The notes: generated from the sequence alone by a model not told the origin. Shown: positions 35,996 through 45,809, counted from the stretch's first letter. The stretch: 64,000 nucleotides of DNA from Veronia pacifica (GCF_001707825.1 NZ_LYBM01000002.1:186001-250000), one strand, 5' to 3'. Program-made: numbers and translations.

Positions 35996-36943
35996 TTGTT
36001 GCCAACGAATGGCATCAATTGCGTTTTTTACCGCTTCTTGCGTTTCAGCAAGCCACTTATAACGTTTTTCATAGAGGCGACGTTTCGTCTTCTTCAGCGT
36101 TGAAGGATCTTTGCGTTGAGGTTCGATATCCAGTTGATACTCAAATTTATTCAACACTTTGCCACCAAATTCACTCCACAGTTCATCGTGGTCAAAGTTA
36201 ACACGGTTTCGCTTTGAGCCCATGTAACGCAGAGCCTGATAAATGTGGCCTTTATTGCTGACCGCCACGACGCGCTGACAATCGAGTAATTTTGCGATCA
36301 TCAAAGTGATTTCTACCACCAGTGATTTGGTTCGCAGGCCATGCAGTGAGCGGGTTAGGGTACGAATCAGTGCGGGTCTGTCTTCTATATTGGCTGATGC
36401 ACCCTGAAGTGCGCCGATATACAGTGTTCTCTCTCGTTCGCCGCCGATGGTAAACGCCAATGTGTATACCACTCGTTGTTGGCTATCTAACAACATCACC
36501 ATCAGATCACCTTCACGTGACTGACTGTTGTGGTACTTAAGAACAAGGCGGTAGCTATTTTCGTTACGGTCATTAAAAGACAGCAACTCATAACCTTCTT
36601 CGGTGTAGAATTTTTCTAGGTTCTCGCCAAATGTTGCTTCCAGTAAACGGAAATGCTGGTTGATCAGCGTCGCCCGTTGCTCTGGTTTAATGTTGAGATT
36701 TAGGTAAGGCTTTAGCGGCTTTTCGTGAAAGTGTTTGTTGTCTTTCAGTATTGCAGAGAGTATCGGACTGGAAAAAGTCTCGACCGTTTGATTGACGATA
36801 TCAGGCTTGGTCATTCCCCATAAGCAAAAACGTCCGCGATAGCGAATCTTTTTTATGCCTTTGGCATCTGGGTATATGGTCTTCGACAATGCTCGCAAAC
36901 TCTGTTTGGTTGGCGCCATGGCAGTGGCCTGTTGTTCTATCAT
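35993..36943 (-). CDS. VirK/YbjX family protein (DUF535)
   Basis: 316 residues without signal peptide. Family landmarks: KIRYRGRFCLWGMTKPDIV, the SYRLVLKYH region, VYTLAFTIGGERERTLYIGALQG, LHGLRTKSLVVEITLMIAKLL and AVSNKGHIYQALRYMGSKRNRVNFDHDELWSEFGG. DUF535/VirK proteins occur in enterics and vibrios; VirK and YbjX have been linked to envelope and virulence traits but the biochemical role is open. ATG 36943 follows GAGGGTGA. Stands alone. Confidence 0.87.
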   Translation of the reverse strand: MIEQQATAMAPTKQSLRALSKTIYPDAKGIKKIRYRGRFCLWGMTKPDIVNQTVETFSSPILSAILKDNKHFHEKPLKPYLNLNIKPEQRATLINQHFRLLEATFGENLEKFYTEEGYELLSFNDRNENSYRLVLKYHNSQSREGDLMVMLLDSQQRVVYTLAFTIGGERERTLYIGALQGASANIEDRPALIRTLTRSLHGLRTKSLVVEITLMIAKLLDCQRVVAVSNKGHIYQALRYMGSKRNRVNFDHDELWSEFGGKVLNKFEYQLDIEPQRKDPSTLKKTKRRLYEKRYKWLAETQEAVKNAIDAIRWQQ

Positions 36944-37195
36944 CTATCACCCTCTCACTAGGTAGTCAGCAAACATTTTTAAAGAAGAAATAATGACAAT
37001 GGTCATTAAAAAACGATGTTTAATTTTTGCTTGCTATTATGCCGTGCAAGATTGATTTTGCAACACGAGTCAAATTTTGGCGAAAAATGTAATGAGGAGA
37101 TAAAAAGAGTTTTCGGCTAGTAAAAAATTAATAATTTCAAATATTTACTAGCCATAAGGTACGTATGGAGAGTGGAACTTTATCTTTACATTATA

Positions 37196-38032
37196 TCAAA
37201 CCAGACGCTTATCAGGTTCAGGCAATTCACTGCCGCAATGCTTACAGTAAAGAGCATCTGATTCGTGCCCATTTTCAGAGCAATTCGGGCATTTCACCAG
37301 ACGACGATGGAGATTAATTTCCTGCCCCATTTGCGCTGTGATAATCCCAGTAGGCACAGCAATAATGCAATAGCCCATCAACATTGTGAGTGAAGCCAAC
37401 CCTTTGCCGAGGTCGGTTTGTGGAACCAGATCGCCGTAGCCCACTGTTGTCATTGTTACAATTGCCCAATAAATACTGTATGGGATACTGGTGAAACCAT
37501 GCTCAGGGCCTTCAATGGCAAACATCAAGGACCCAAAAACGGTAACCAGAACGAATACCGTCATAAAGAAAACCATGATCTTGCGTGCGGACATCCTCAG
37601 TGCGCTGAGAAGAAAATTAGACTCTTGTAAAAATCTAACCAGTTTGAGAATTCTAAAGATCCTCAGTACCCGCAGCAGCCTGATAGCCATAAGGTAGCTT
37701 GCGCCGGGAATAAAGAGGGCTAAGAAGGTGGGTAAGACGGCAACGACATCGATAATGCCATAAAAACTTCTCGCATAAGCAAGCCTGTGTGGAGAACAAT
37801 AAAGCCTGAGGAGGTATTCAATGGTAAAAAATGCTGTAAAACACCATTCAATTGTATAGAGCAGGGTGCCATATTTTTCTTTATAGATACCGACTGAATC
37901 AAGCATCAACACCACGATTGAGCTGATAATTACCACGATTAAGGCGATATCAAATGCCTTGCCAGCCTTGGTATGCGTGCCGAATATCATTGTGTAGAGA
38001 TGTTTCTGCAGCGGGGTTTGCTTGTTTTCCAT
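37196..38032 (-). CDS. Voltage-gated potassium channel with C-terminal zinc ribbon
   Basis: 278-residue six-helix ion channel. S1 at about residue 27 (FDIALIVVIISSIVVLML), S4 with regularly spaced Arg (MAIRLLRVLRIFRILKLVRFLQ), pore loop with the K+ selectivity filter TMTTVGYGDLVPQ near residue 190, S6 LASLTMLMGYCIIAVPTGII. The C-terminus carries two CxxC pairs (CPNC, CKHC), a small zinc ribbon. This is a known Kv-type bacterial ion transporter family; physiological role unclear, perhaps membrane-potential control. Confidence 0.9.
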   Translation of the reverse strand: MENKQTPLQKHLYTMIFGTHTKAGKAFDIALIVVIISSIVVLMLDSVGIYKEKYGTLLYTIEWCFTAFFTIEYLLRLYCSPHRLAYARSFYGIIDVVAVLPTFLALFIPGASYLMAIRLLRVLRIFRILKLVRFLQESNFLLSALRMSARKIMVFFMTVFVLVTVFGSLMFAIEGPEHGFTSIPYSIYWAIVTMTTVGYGDLVPQTDLGKGLASLTMLMGYCIIAVPTGIITAQMGQEINLHRRLVKCPNCSENGHESDALYCKHCGSELPEPDKRLV

Positions 38033-38127
38033 GAATGTTCGCGATAAGAGCTAATAATGATCAGTAGTGTATCAGGGCTGCCCGTCAGGGTTTGAGACGG
38101 GCAGAAAACTTCTTCATCAAATCGATA

Positions 38128-38766
38128 TTATGCCAGCCCGGGGAACAAGGCGCGCAGACCATTGGCAATAAACTCTACGCCGAGTGCGCCAAGTATCAGG
38201 CCCATGATCCTCGTGATAACGTTGATACCTGTCTGACCAAGATAGCGGACCAACTTAGGAGCGATTAAAAAAAGCAGGCAGATTCCAGCAGAAAAAAGTG
38301 CAATGGTGACGATCAATCCAAAGGTATCCACTGAGCTGGGATAGCGGGATGAGTAAACAATGGTTGAACTAATAGCACCGGGTCCGGCAAGCAACGGCAT
38401 GGCGAGTGGTACCACGCCAATTTGCTCGCGACTCATACTCTCTGACTGCTCTTGTTTGTTCTGTTTCTCTTCCCCTAGCTTACCGTTCATCATGGTAAAC
38501 GCGATACTCACCAATAACATGCCACCGGCCACCCGGAATGAGTCTAGCGATATACTGAACACATCAAGTAACAGTTGGCCTGCCAGCAGAGAGACAACCA
38601 AAATAGCGGCGACGGCGAGACTCGCAGTATAAGCAGTCTTTTTGCGCTCTATCGGTGATTCGTGTGCTGTCAGTGAAACAAAGATAGGCATAATGCCGAG
38701 AGGGTTGACGGCAGCAAAAAGTCCGACAAAAAATTGTAAAAAAATAACGAATTCTGGATTGCTCAT
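38128..38766 (-). CDS. ychE: MarC family integral membrane protein, YchE-like
   Basis: 212 residues with about six membrane helices, starting with FVIFLQFFVGLFAAVNPLGIMPIFVSLT; PLAMPLLAGPGAISSTIVY is the conserved MarC/YhgN motif. Transport role is not established in this family, although neutral amino-acid transport has been suggested for an archaeal member. The gene is divergent from adhE, exactly as ychE is in E. coli, which supports the symbol. Confidence 0.88.
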   Translation of the reverse strand: MSNPEFVIFLQFFVGLFAAVNPLGIMPIFVSLTAHESPIERKKTAYTASLAVAAILVVSLLAGQLLLDVFSISLDSFRVAGGMLLVSIAFTMMNGKLGEEKQNKQEQSESMSREQIGVVPLAMPLLAGPGAISSTIVYSSRYPSSVDTFGLIVTIALFSAGICLLFLIAPKLVRYLGQTGINVITRIMGLILGALGVEFIANGLRALFPGLA

Positions 38767-39333
38767 TTTGGCGGCTCAATAAAAATGGGCGTTGTGATAA
38801 GAGCGCTAGTATACAAGTCAGCAATCAAAATCCAATCGGATCATACAAAAAATAATAGTGAATTGTTCTATTGCGGAAGGGTGCTCTCTTTAGGGGCTTT
38901 ATGACATCCAAATGAAGTTGTTCACATCCGCATCACTCTGGGCGTTTTTTTAATATTTTCGTCACTTTTTTCTCTTCTTTATCTGGATTTTTGCTTCTAT
39001 TTTTATTCCGTATTTCTTGGCTTAATCGGAGTAATCCACTGTTTTGGCGGGGATCAACCTCGAAGGGTTTCCAGCAAATAAATAGTGATTAATCTCTCAG
39101 CTAGAAAGAGACCAATAACAAAAGCCAGTCATCTCTGATCCAGATCAATACCCATTCGTTCCGAAAAATCATAATTAAATCTGAAATTTATTTACTTATT
39201 GCCTGTAAGTCATGTCATGAGTTGTGTTGTGGTAAGCGACGGAATACTGGGTAAATGGCACCAGTCATGAACGTAAAGGAATTAACCGGGCAATAACTAA
39301 AGTACATTTTAAGTTAGGTATGTAGGAGACATT
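38767..39333. promoter_or_regulatory. adhE upstream control region
   Basis: 567 bp between divergent ychE and adhE, unusually long and consistent with the long leader of adhE in E. coli. It contains a candidate FNR site at 39135-39148 and a good ribosome binding site TAGGAG at the adhE end. Nothing coding was seen. Confidence 0.55.
39135..39148. promoter_or_regulatory. Candidate FNR (or CRP-like) binding site of adhE
   Basis: CTGATCCAGATCAA matches the FNR consensus TTGATNNNNATCAA with one mismatch (first base). Anaerobic induction of the fermentative AdhE would make sense. It lies about 190 bp before the start codon. Confidence 0.5.
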
Positions 39334-42042
39334 ATGCCTGTAACGAATATTGCTGAATTAAATGCCATGGTGGCGCGTGTAAAAAAAGCACAGCGGGAGT
39401 TTGCAACCTTTTCGCAGGAGCAGGTTGATAAGATTTTCCGAGCAGCATCACTGGCTGCTAACAATGCGCGCATTCCCCTCGCGCAGCAGGCTGCTGATGA
39501 ATCAGGTATGGGTATTGTTGAAGATAAGGTGATTAAAAACCACTTTGCATCAGAGTTTATCTACAACAAATATAAAGATGAAAAGACCTGCGGCGTTCTC
39601 GAAGAAAATAACGAATTTGGCACTTTTACTGTCGCAGAGCCTGTTGGTTTGATTTGTGGCATTGTTCCCACGACTAACCCAACATCCACTGCGATTTTTA
39701 AATCTTTAATCTCATTAAAAACACGCAACGGCATCATTTTTTCTCCCCATCCACGAGCGAAAAACTCAACCAATGATGCAGCGAAGTTGGTACTGGATGC
39801 AGCCGTTGCTGCTGGTGCGCCAGAAGGAATTATTGGCTGGATCGACCAGCCGTCCGTTGAACTGTCCAACGCATTGATGAAGCATGATGATATCAACCTG
39901 ATACTGGCGACAGGTGGACCTGGCATGGTTAAAGCTGCCTATTCCTCAGGTAAGCCGGCCATCGGTGTTGGTGCGGGCAATGTCCCTGTTGTTATCGACG
40001 AGTCTGCTGATATTAAAAGGGCGGTGGCCTCTGTCTTAATGTCTAAAACGTTCGATAATGGGGTGGTTTGCGCCTCAGAACAGGCCGTGATAGTGATGGA
40101 TGAGGTGTATGAAGAAGTGAAAGCCCGATTTGCTTCCCACAAAGCTTATGTCTTAAGTGAGCAGGAAGCGGAAAAAGTCCGGAAGGTGATCCTGATTGAT
40201 GGCAACTTGAATGCGGACATCGTAGGTCAACCCGCTATTCATATTGCAGAAATGGCAGGCGTTACCGTGCCTTCTGACACCAAGGTTCTTATCGGTGAAG
40301 GCACTGAGATTTGTGAGGCAGAGGCATTTGCCCATGAAAAATTGTCTCCGACTTTGGGTATGTTCAGGGCCAAAAGCTTTGAAAATGCAGTAGATATGGC
40401 GTGCCAGATGGTTGAAATGGGAGGTATCGGTCACACATCAGGTCTTTATACAGATCAGGATATCAATCAGTCACGGATCAAATACTTTGGCGATAAGCTC
40501 AAAACGGCACGTATCCTGGTCAACATTCCAACGACCCACGGTGGCATAGGTGACCTGTACAACTTCAATGTTGCCCCTTCATTAACCTTGGGATGCGGCT
40601 CATGGGGTGGAAATTCTATCTCGGAAAATGTGGGGCCAAAGCACCTCATTAATACAAAGACAATTGCCAAGCGTGCTGAAAACATGTTGTGGCATAAGCT
40701 GCCAAAATCGATTTATTTTCGTCGGGGCAGTCTATCTATCGCCCTGAGTGATCTGGAAGGTAAAAAACGTGCTTTCATTGTGACTGACCGTTTTCTTTTC
40801 AACAATGGTTACTGCGATGAGGTGGTTAGCCTTTTAAAAGCACAGGGCATGGAAGTTCAGACATTCTTTGATGTTGAGGCGGATCCGACTCTCTCCGTCG
40901 TTGAAAAAGGTGCAGCAGCGATGCGTAGTTTCCAGCCTGATGTCATTCTGGCGCTTGGTGGCGGCTCACCTATGGATGCAGCGAAGATTATGTGGGTGAT
41001 GTATGAACACCCGGATACACATTTCGAAGAGCTGGCTATGCGTTTTATGGATATTCGTAAGCGCATTTACACTTTCCCTAAAATGGGTAAAAAAGCAGAG
41101 TTGGTCTGCATCACCACCACCTCAGGAACAGGTTCAGAGGTGACACCGTTTGCCGTAGTGACTGATGACAAAACGGGTGCTAAGTATCCACTGGCCGATT
41201 ATGAGCTGACACCCAATATGGCGATTGTTGATGCCAACTTGGTGATGAACATGCCAAAATCACTCACTGCATTTGGCGGCTATGATGCTGTCACACATGC
41301 ACTGGAGGCTTATGTTTCAGTTCTGGCGAATGAATACTCTGACGGACAGGCATTACAGGCGCTGAAATTATTGAAGGAGTACTTACCTTCGAGCTACGCC
41401 AATGGCGCGAAAGATCCGATAGCCCGTGAAAAAGTCCATAATGGCGCTACCATTGCAGGCATGGCTTTTGCCAACGCATTCCTTGGGATTTGTCATTCAA
41501 TGGCCCACAAAATTGGTGCGGAATTCCATCTGCCTCATGGTTTAGCTAACGCACTGTTGATCTCAAATGTTGTTCGCTTCAACGCCAATGACAATCCGAC
41601 TAAGCAAACGGCTTTCTCTCAGTACGATCGTCCGCAGGCACGTCGTCGCTATGCAGAAATTGCTGATCATCTTGGATTAAGTGTGGCAACAGACAGAACG
41701 TCAGCAAAAATTGAGAAATTACTGGGCTGGCTTGAAGAGCTGAAATTGCAGTTGGATATCCCGCCATCGATTCAGGCTGCTGGCGTACCTGAGGCCGATT
41801 TTATTGCGAAATTAGACGAACTGGCTGTCGAAGCCTTTGATGACCAGTGCACCGGGGCAAACCCAAGGTACCCTCTGATCAAGGAACTAAAAGCTGTCTT
41901 ACTGGCCTCTTATTATGGCAAGCCTTTTATCGAGGGCGAGACAGTGGAAGGCACAACTGTCATAAAGGAAAGTGTGGATAAGGCCTTCAAAGAAATAGTG
42001 ATAAAGAAAGCGGAAGTGAAACGGAAAAAAGCAAACGCATAA
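39334..42042 (+). CDS. adhE: Bifunctional acetaldehyde-CoA/alcohol dehydrogenase AdhE
   Basis: 902 residues, slightly longer than the 891 of E. coli AdhE. The N-terminal CoA-acylating aldehyde dehydrogenase half contains IVPTTNPTSTAIFKSLISLKTRN and the catalytic Cys in FDNGVVCASEQ (position 246 equivalent). A linker leads to the C-terminal iron-dependent alcohol dehydrogenase with GGGSPMDAAKIMW for NAD and metal His residues in GICHSMAHKIGAEFHLPHG. It reduces acetyl-CoA to ethanol in fermentation and forms spirosome filaments. ATG 39334 follows TAGGAGACATT. The C-terminal tail is Lys-rich (KKAEVKRKKANA). Confidence 0.97.
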   Translation: MPVTNIAELNAMVARVKKAQREFATFSQEQVDKIFRAASLAANNARIPLAQQAADESGMGIVEDKVIKNHFASEFIYNKYKDEKTCGVLEENNEFGTFTVAEPVGLICGIVPTTNPTSTAIFKSLISLKTRNGIIFSPHPRAKNSTNDAAKLVLDAAVAAGAPEGIIGWIDQPSVELSNALMKHDDINLILATGGPGMVKAAYSSGKPAIGVGAGNVPVVIDESADIKRAVASVLMSKTFDNGVVCASEQAVIVMDEVYEEVKARFASHKAYVLSEQEAEKVRKVILIDGNLNADIVGQPAIHIAEMAGVTVPSDTKVLIGEGTEICEAEAFAHEKLSPTLGMFRAKSFENAVDMACQMVEMGGIGHTSGLYTDQDINQSRIKYFGDKLKTARILVNIPTTHGGIGDLYNFNVAPSLTLGCGSWGGNSISENVGPKHLINTKTIAKRAENMLWHKLPKSIYFRRGSLSIALSDLEGKKRAFIVTDRFLFNNGYCDEVVSLLKAQGMEVQTFFDVEADPTLSVVEKGAAAMRSFQPDVILALGGGSPMDAAKIMWVMYEHPDTHFEELAMRFMDIRKRIYTFPKMGKKAELVCITTTSGTGSEVTPFAVVTDDKTGAKYPLADYELTPNMAIVDANLVMNMPKSLTAFGGYDAVTHALEAYVSVLANEYSDGQALQALKLLKEYLPSSYANGAKDPIAREKVHNGATIAGMAFANAFLGICHSMAHKIGAEFHLPHGLANALLISNVVRFNANDNPTKQTAFSQYDRPQARRRYAEIADHLGLSVATDRTSAKIEKLLGWLEELKLQLDIPPSIQAAGVPEADFIAKLDELAVEAFDDQCTGANPRYPLIKELKAVLLASYYGKPFIEGETVEGTTVIKESVDKAFKEIVIKKAEVKRKKANA

Positions 42043-42070
42043 AGCCAACGTAAAAGGCATTTATGAGAAG

Positions 42071-42099
42071 AGAAAGCCGGTTTTAACGACTGGCTTTTT
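42071..42099 (+). terminator. adhE terminator
   Basis: Imperfect stem AAAGCC(GG)/(CT)GGCTTT followed by TTTTT, about 30 bp after the adhE stop and before a convergent gene. Confidence 0.65.
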
Positions 42100-42124
42100 C
42101 TTTGACTCGGTTAGCCGGGCAGCG

Positions 42125-42799
42125 TTAACTGGCTGCCTCAAGGATCCTTCCGGTGAAACTGTCATTTGCCACAATATATTCAGCACCATCTATCATATCG
42201 TAATTAACCGCAGGGTCCCGACGCAGTTGACCACGACTGTTGGAACGTATGCAGGGCAACACCCCGGCAACGCGAATATTAACGGGCGCGAGCTCCTTTG
42301 CCCAGCTTTGTGTCAGGCCTCTTATTACAGCATTTGAGCTGTCAATAGAACGTTCGCTGTCGTCAATAGTGAGGTTATCTGGGATGTTAACGATAACACC
42401 ATGTCGCCCCTCATTGAGCATACTGAATGCAGCGCCTCGTCCAAAAAGATAGAGATTTGAGGCAACATCTGTAATGTACGTATCTACTGTATCGCTGTTA
42501 GCGAGAAGGTTTGGTATATGTCCTGTCTGCCAGTAATTAATGAGCACGTCCACAGCCCCCATTTCGCGACTGACCTGTTGAAAGAATCCACTGATGCTTT
42601 CAACACTTTTGTCAGCGAGAGCAAAAGAAAAACAAACACCACCTGACTGTTTGCACAGTTCATAGGTTGCCTGTAATTCCTGGCATTGAGTGTCCACTAA
42701 AGCAACGCGTGCGTTGAGCGAGCAAAAGTGTTCAGCCATAGCCCGTCCTGTTGGACTACCTGCGGCAGTGATCACAATTACTGATTTCGCTATATCCAT
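42125..42799 (-). CDS. SDR-fold protein with lost catalytic YxxxK
   Basis: 224 residues of short-chain dehydrogenase fold: nucleotide-binding TAAGSPTGRAMAEHF (TGxxxGxG-like), DVLINYWQ where NNAG is expected, and the segment SIDSSNAVIRGLTQSWAKELAPVNIRVAGVLP aligning with the active-site helix but lacking the Tyr and Lys of YxxxK. NNAG is also replaced by NYWQ. It is therefore probably not a standard oxidoreductase, rather a regulator, binder or decayed enzyme. Convergent to adhE. Confidence 0.75.
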   Translation of the reverse strand: MDIAKSVIVITAAGSPTGRAMAEHFCSLNARVALVDTQCQELQATYELCKQSGGVCFSFALADKSVESISGFFQQVSREMGAVDVLINYWQTGHIPNLLANSDTVDTYITDVASNLYLFGRGAAFSMLNEGRHGVIVNIPDNLTIDDSERSIDSSNAVIRGLTQSWAKELAPVNIRVAGVLPCIRSNSRGQLRRDPAVNYDMIDGAEYIVANDSFTGRILEAAS

Positions 42800-43070
42800 T
42801 TTTCTGACCTTTTATGTTGATCTATTTGGACTTATTCAAGGTTTATACACGCTAGCCAACAAGTTAACCCCAGCTTTTTAACTGGTGGATAACAATTTTG
42901 GTACATGTTTCGCATTTTTGTTGTGAAACTGCTCATAAAAGTAGTGTGCAAACTGTGTGCAAAATTACAGAACGATAGGTGATGTAAATCGTAGTAAGGG
43001 TATAAAGCGTGGAAGGTAAGTTGCTGGTTTTAAAAGAGTATGAAAATAAAAGTCATTAATTATCAATTAT

Positions 43071-43580
43071 TTAAGCATAGCTATTTATTTCTTTAAATCG
43101 TCGGGCTTCATTGAGCTGACGATAAAGGTTTGCTGGGTCTAAACCGGTTTCTTTACTTTTTTCGCCTGACAGGCGTCTGCGTTGGTGTCCGGACAAATTA
43201 TGATAGACATCTTCACCTAAATTGTGGGTTCCCTCGGCAGGAAAATGTAAAGCTGGAGGAGAAACATAGCCGCTAAGCTTTGCACTGGTTAAGCCGGCAT
43301 AATGAAAAGCGTGAGACTGCTGCTCTGCGCGCTCATAGTCAAGGCTGTCTGCGCTAAGACGCTCTGGTTCAGACAACTGGAACAGGCGGCGGAGCTCGTC
43401 GTCTGTCTTTTCTTCTGTACAGACCACTTCAACAGGTTCAGTCTCGGTACTGTCCCCTGACAATAAGGCAAGCATCAGGGCGAAGTCAGATCTCCGTCCC
43501 TGTGATACAGCATGGTTTAGTTTATCACCAAGCTGGATATCACTGATTAGCGCTGCTTTGTCTAGGGTGTGTAACTGCAT
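43071..43580 (-). CDS. Conserved-looking hypothetical protein
   Basis: 169 residues, soluble, acidic in the middle (STETEPVEVVCTEEKTDDELRRLF) and basic towards the C-terminus (HQRRRLSGEKSKETGLDPANLYRQLNEARRFKEI). No signal peptide or membrane helix. ATG 43580. Codon use is like its neighbours. Similar VC-type hypothetical proteins exist in vibrios as far as I recall, but I do not recognise the family and propose no function. Confidence 0.65.
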   Translation of the reverse strand: MQLHTLDKAALISDIQLGDKLNHAVSQGRRSDFALMLALLSGDSTETEPVEVVCTEEKTDDELRRLFQLSEPERLSADSLDYERAEQQSHAFHYAGLTSAKLSGYVSPPALHFPAEGTHNLGEDVYHNLSGHQRRRLSGEKSKETGLDPANLYRQLNEARRFKEINSYA

Positions 43581-44175
43581 AATACCCAGAAGTGAAAAGG
43601 TTGTGATTTACTTATCGGCCTTTTTTTACAGGGCTTTAGCGTAAAAAAGGGAGAAATAGTCTGACTGAATACAAAACGAACAACTCTGGGGCAAAACAGG
43701 TATGGGTGTCACAGAACATGTGGTTTAAATATATAAATTTCAGCTTTGAAGTTCCCAGCCTTACACAAGAGAGATAATGGAGCGTATCGCATCAGTACTG
43801 GCGTCTCTCTTTCGGTATTTCAGCACCTAGAATCACTGTAAATGAGACAGCGGCGAATCAGTTCGTCCCACACTGTAGTGTGAGTATTCTAAAAATGTAT
43901 CCAGTGATAACCTACCGCTAATCATTGTATATGGCATTATCCTTTTCCCCGCGGGAACTGTGTTTTTCCATATTGAAGGTGGACGTAAATCAATACTAAT
44001 CATAATTTTACTGGTTTTATCCGCTACGCTCTAGGACAAGGGGTGTATGCTTAAATGATCAGAGCATATTCATGGGCGAGCAACAGATTCGTCTCCAATG
44101 CAGTCTGTACCAATGTTTCCTTGATAGTGACGCAGTCTGCCTACATGACATTTTCACACCATACTTGGGTGCCTG
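43581..44175. other. Intergenic region without recognised genes
   Basis: 595 bp. A very short frame MERIASVLASLFRYFST (43777-43830, preceded by AAGAGAG) is the only coding hint and is probably chance. An AT-rich inverted pair (CCTTTTTTTAC at 43618-43628 and GTAAAAAAGG at 43640-43649) is noted. No RNA gene was recognised. Confidence 0.4.
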
Positions 44176-44628
44176 ATGGGACAAAATATTTCTTTTGATG
44201 ATTTGGTGAATGCGAGTCAGCTTTCTTTTTTGCGATGGTTGGTTGCGGGATTAATTGTATGTCTGGTAGCACCCTTGGTGTCGCCCTTCGGATGGCTTTT
44301 TATCTTTGTTGAAGGCGTAGATCTCTCGGCATTGGCAGTCGTGCTCTCTTACATCCTGTTTATAGGCCTTCCATTTACCCTAGCTTGGGTGGCACTTTTT
44401 TCGCTCATTATCCGTTTTTGGAGCCCACAGTTTTCGAGAAGGTCAGCATTTAAGTGGATGATAGGCGGAGGCATTCTCGGTTTCATTATCGTTGCAGTAC
44501 CCTCGCTGATCGATGCGGGTGACAACCTTGGTGGTCTATCCATCGCTTATCTCTTGATCAGCGGTCTGGTATGTGGTGCATTTGCGGGCTGGTTGTTTCT
44601 AAAAGTACTTCTCTTTGGACGACGCTAA
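44176..44628 (+). CDS. Small integral membrane protein of unknown function
   Basis: 150 residues with about four membrane helices: LRWLVAGLIVCLVAPLVSPFGWLF, LAVVLSYILFIGLPFTLAWVALFSLII, MIGGGILGFIIVAVPSLI and LSIAYLLISGLVCGAFAGWLFLKVLLF. There is no signal peptide cleavage site. The ribosome binding site is weak. The stop is 5 bp from the convergent lyase gene. Family not recognised. Confidence 0.65.
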   Translation: MGQNISFDDLVNASQLSFLRWLVAGLIVCLVAPLVSPFGWLFIFVEGVDLSALAVVLSYILFIGLPFTLAWVALFSLIIRFWSPQFSRRSAFKWMIGGGILGFIIVAVPSLIDAGDNLGGLSIAYLLISGLVCGAFAGWLFLKVLLFGRR

Positions 44629-44633
44629 ACTCA

Positions 44634-45809
44634 TTAGCCACTGAGTCCGTAAACGGCGTCCTCGATTCTCGTTAATGCTTCGTCCAGTAATGCTCTGGTA
44701 CAACCGAAGTTTAACCGTACAAATTTTCTGTTGCCAAATTCGATCCCGGGAGACATGCCCACACCCGCCTTTTCGAAAAACAGGCACGGGTTATCTACAG
44801 GCAGTTGGCTGCAGTCAATCCAAGCGAGATAGGTTGCCTCAATATGTTGAAGTGTCAGACCCGGAAGCTTGTTTATCACCGCCTCTACCCGGGCACGGTT
44901 GCCCCTGAGATAAACAAGCTGCTGTTCAAGCCAGTTATCACCATGTTGGTAGCTGGCAACGGCCGCAGTGTAAGCGAGTAGGCTAACATTCGGAACAATC
45001 CCTCTTTTTTCCCGGATGAAATCGGCCCTGAGTTTTTCATTAGCGATGATAGCAAAAGACGCACCGAGCCCGGCAATGTTGAAGGTTTTGCTTGGTGCCA
45101 TCAAAGTGACGGTTCGCTGTTCAGCATCCTTGTTTAAGCTGGCTATCGGTATGTGAACAAGCTCTTCGTCAAGGATGAGGTCGCAGTGTATTTCATCTGA
45201 ACAGATAACCATATTATTAGCCTGAGCAAAGGCCAATATGTCCTCAAGTTCCTTCTTTCTGTAAACAGTACCACCGGGATTCAGCGGATTGCAGAAATGT
45301 AAGAGTCCCGTATTTTGCGGTAGGTTTGCTTTTGCCGCTTCAAGGTCTATCACCCAACGATTGTCAGAAAGATGGGTGTAAGCTTTGTAGCAAGGTTTTC
45401 CAGCCAGTTTGACTGAAGACAAAAAAGGAGGGTAGATGGGAGAGGGAATCATTACCGACTGATCCGGTTCACCCAAAGCGCGCGCTGCTACGTTTAATCC
45501 GCAGACTAACCCCGGCAAATAAACAATCCATTCAGGTTTTATCTGCCACTGATACCGCGAGGCCATTCTGTCGATAATTAAATCAGTCAACAGCTTGGGC
45601 GAATGCGTGTAACCAAATACACCATGTTCAACACGCTGTTGGAGTGCCTTTATGACGACATCTGGTGTTTTGAAGTCAGTATCCGCAACCCACATAGGCA
45701 AAATATCCGTGCCTTGGTACTTATCCCATTTGCTGCTATCAGTGTTCATCCGATCGACAACTTGGTCAAAAAGGCCGTTTTCTTTGTCTTGGAGCGAGTC
45801 CGTGCTCAT
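44634..45809 (-). CDS. MalY/PatB-type PLP aminotransferase (cystathionine beta-lyase-like)
   Basis: 391-residue fold-type I PLP enzyme. FDQVVDRMNTDSSKWDKYQ at the start, ILPMWVADTDFKTP, CNPLNPGGTVYRKKEL, ICSDEIHCDLIL with the PLP-ring Asp, and the Schiff-base Lys in APSKTFNIAGLGAS. This pattern is that of MalY/PatB proteins, C-S lyases that cleave cystathionine or cysteine conjugates to release pyruvate, ammonia and a thiol. MalY also has a regulatory role in E. coli; no mal genes are nearby, so a lyase role is preferred. Confidence 0.88.
   Translation of the reverse strand: MSTDSLQDKENGLFDQVVDRMNTDSSKWDKYQGTDILPMWVADTDFKTPDVVIKALQQRVEHGVFGYTHSPKLLTDLIIDRMASRYQWQIKPEWIVYLPGLVCGLNVAARALGEPDQSVMIPSPIYPPFLSSVKLAGKPCYKAYTHLSDNRWVIDLEAAKANLPQNTGLLHFCNPLNPGGTVYRKKELEDILAFAQANNMVICSDEIHCDLILDEELVHIPIASLNKDAEQRTVTLMAPSKTFNIAGLGASFAIIANEKLRADFIREKRGIVPNVSLLAYTAAVASYQHGDNWLEQQLVYLRGNRARVEAVINKLPGLTLQHIEATYLAWIDCSQLPVDNPCLFFEKAGVGMSPGIEFGNRKFVRLNFGCTRALLDEALTRIEDAVYGLSG

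Noticed and set aside
43777-43830. 17-residue frame MERIASVLASLFRYFST with a fair ribosome binding site
   Set aside because: Too short to support; nothing else suggests coding, so it is only mentioned in the intergenic entry.
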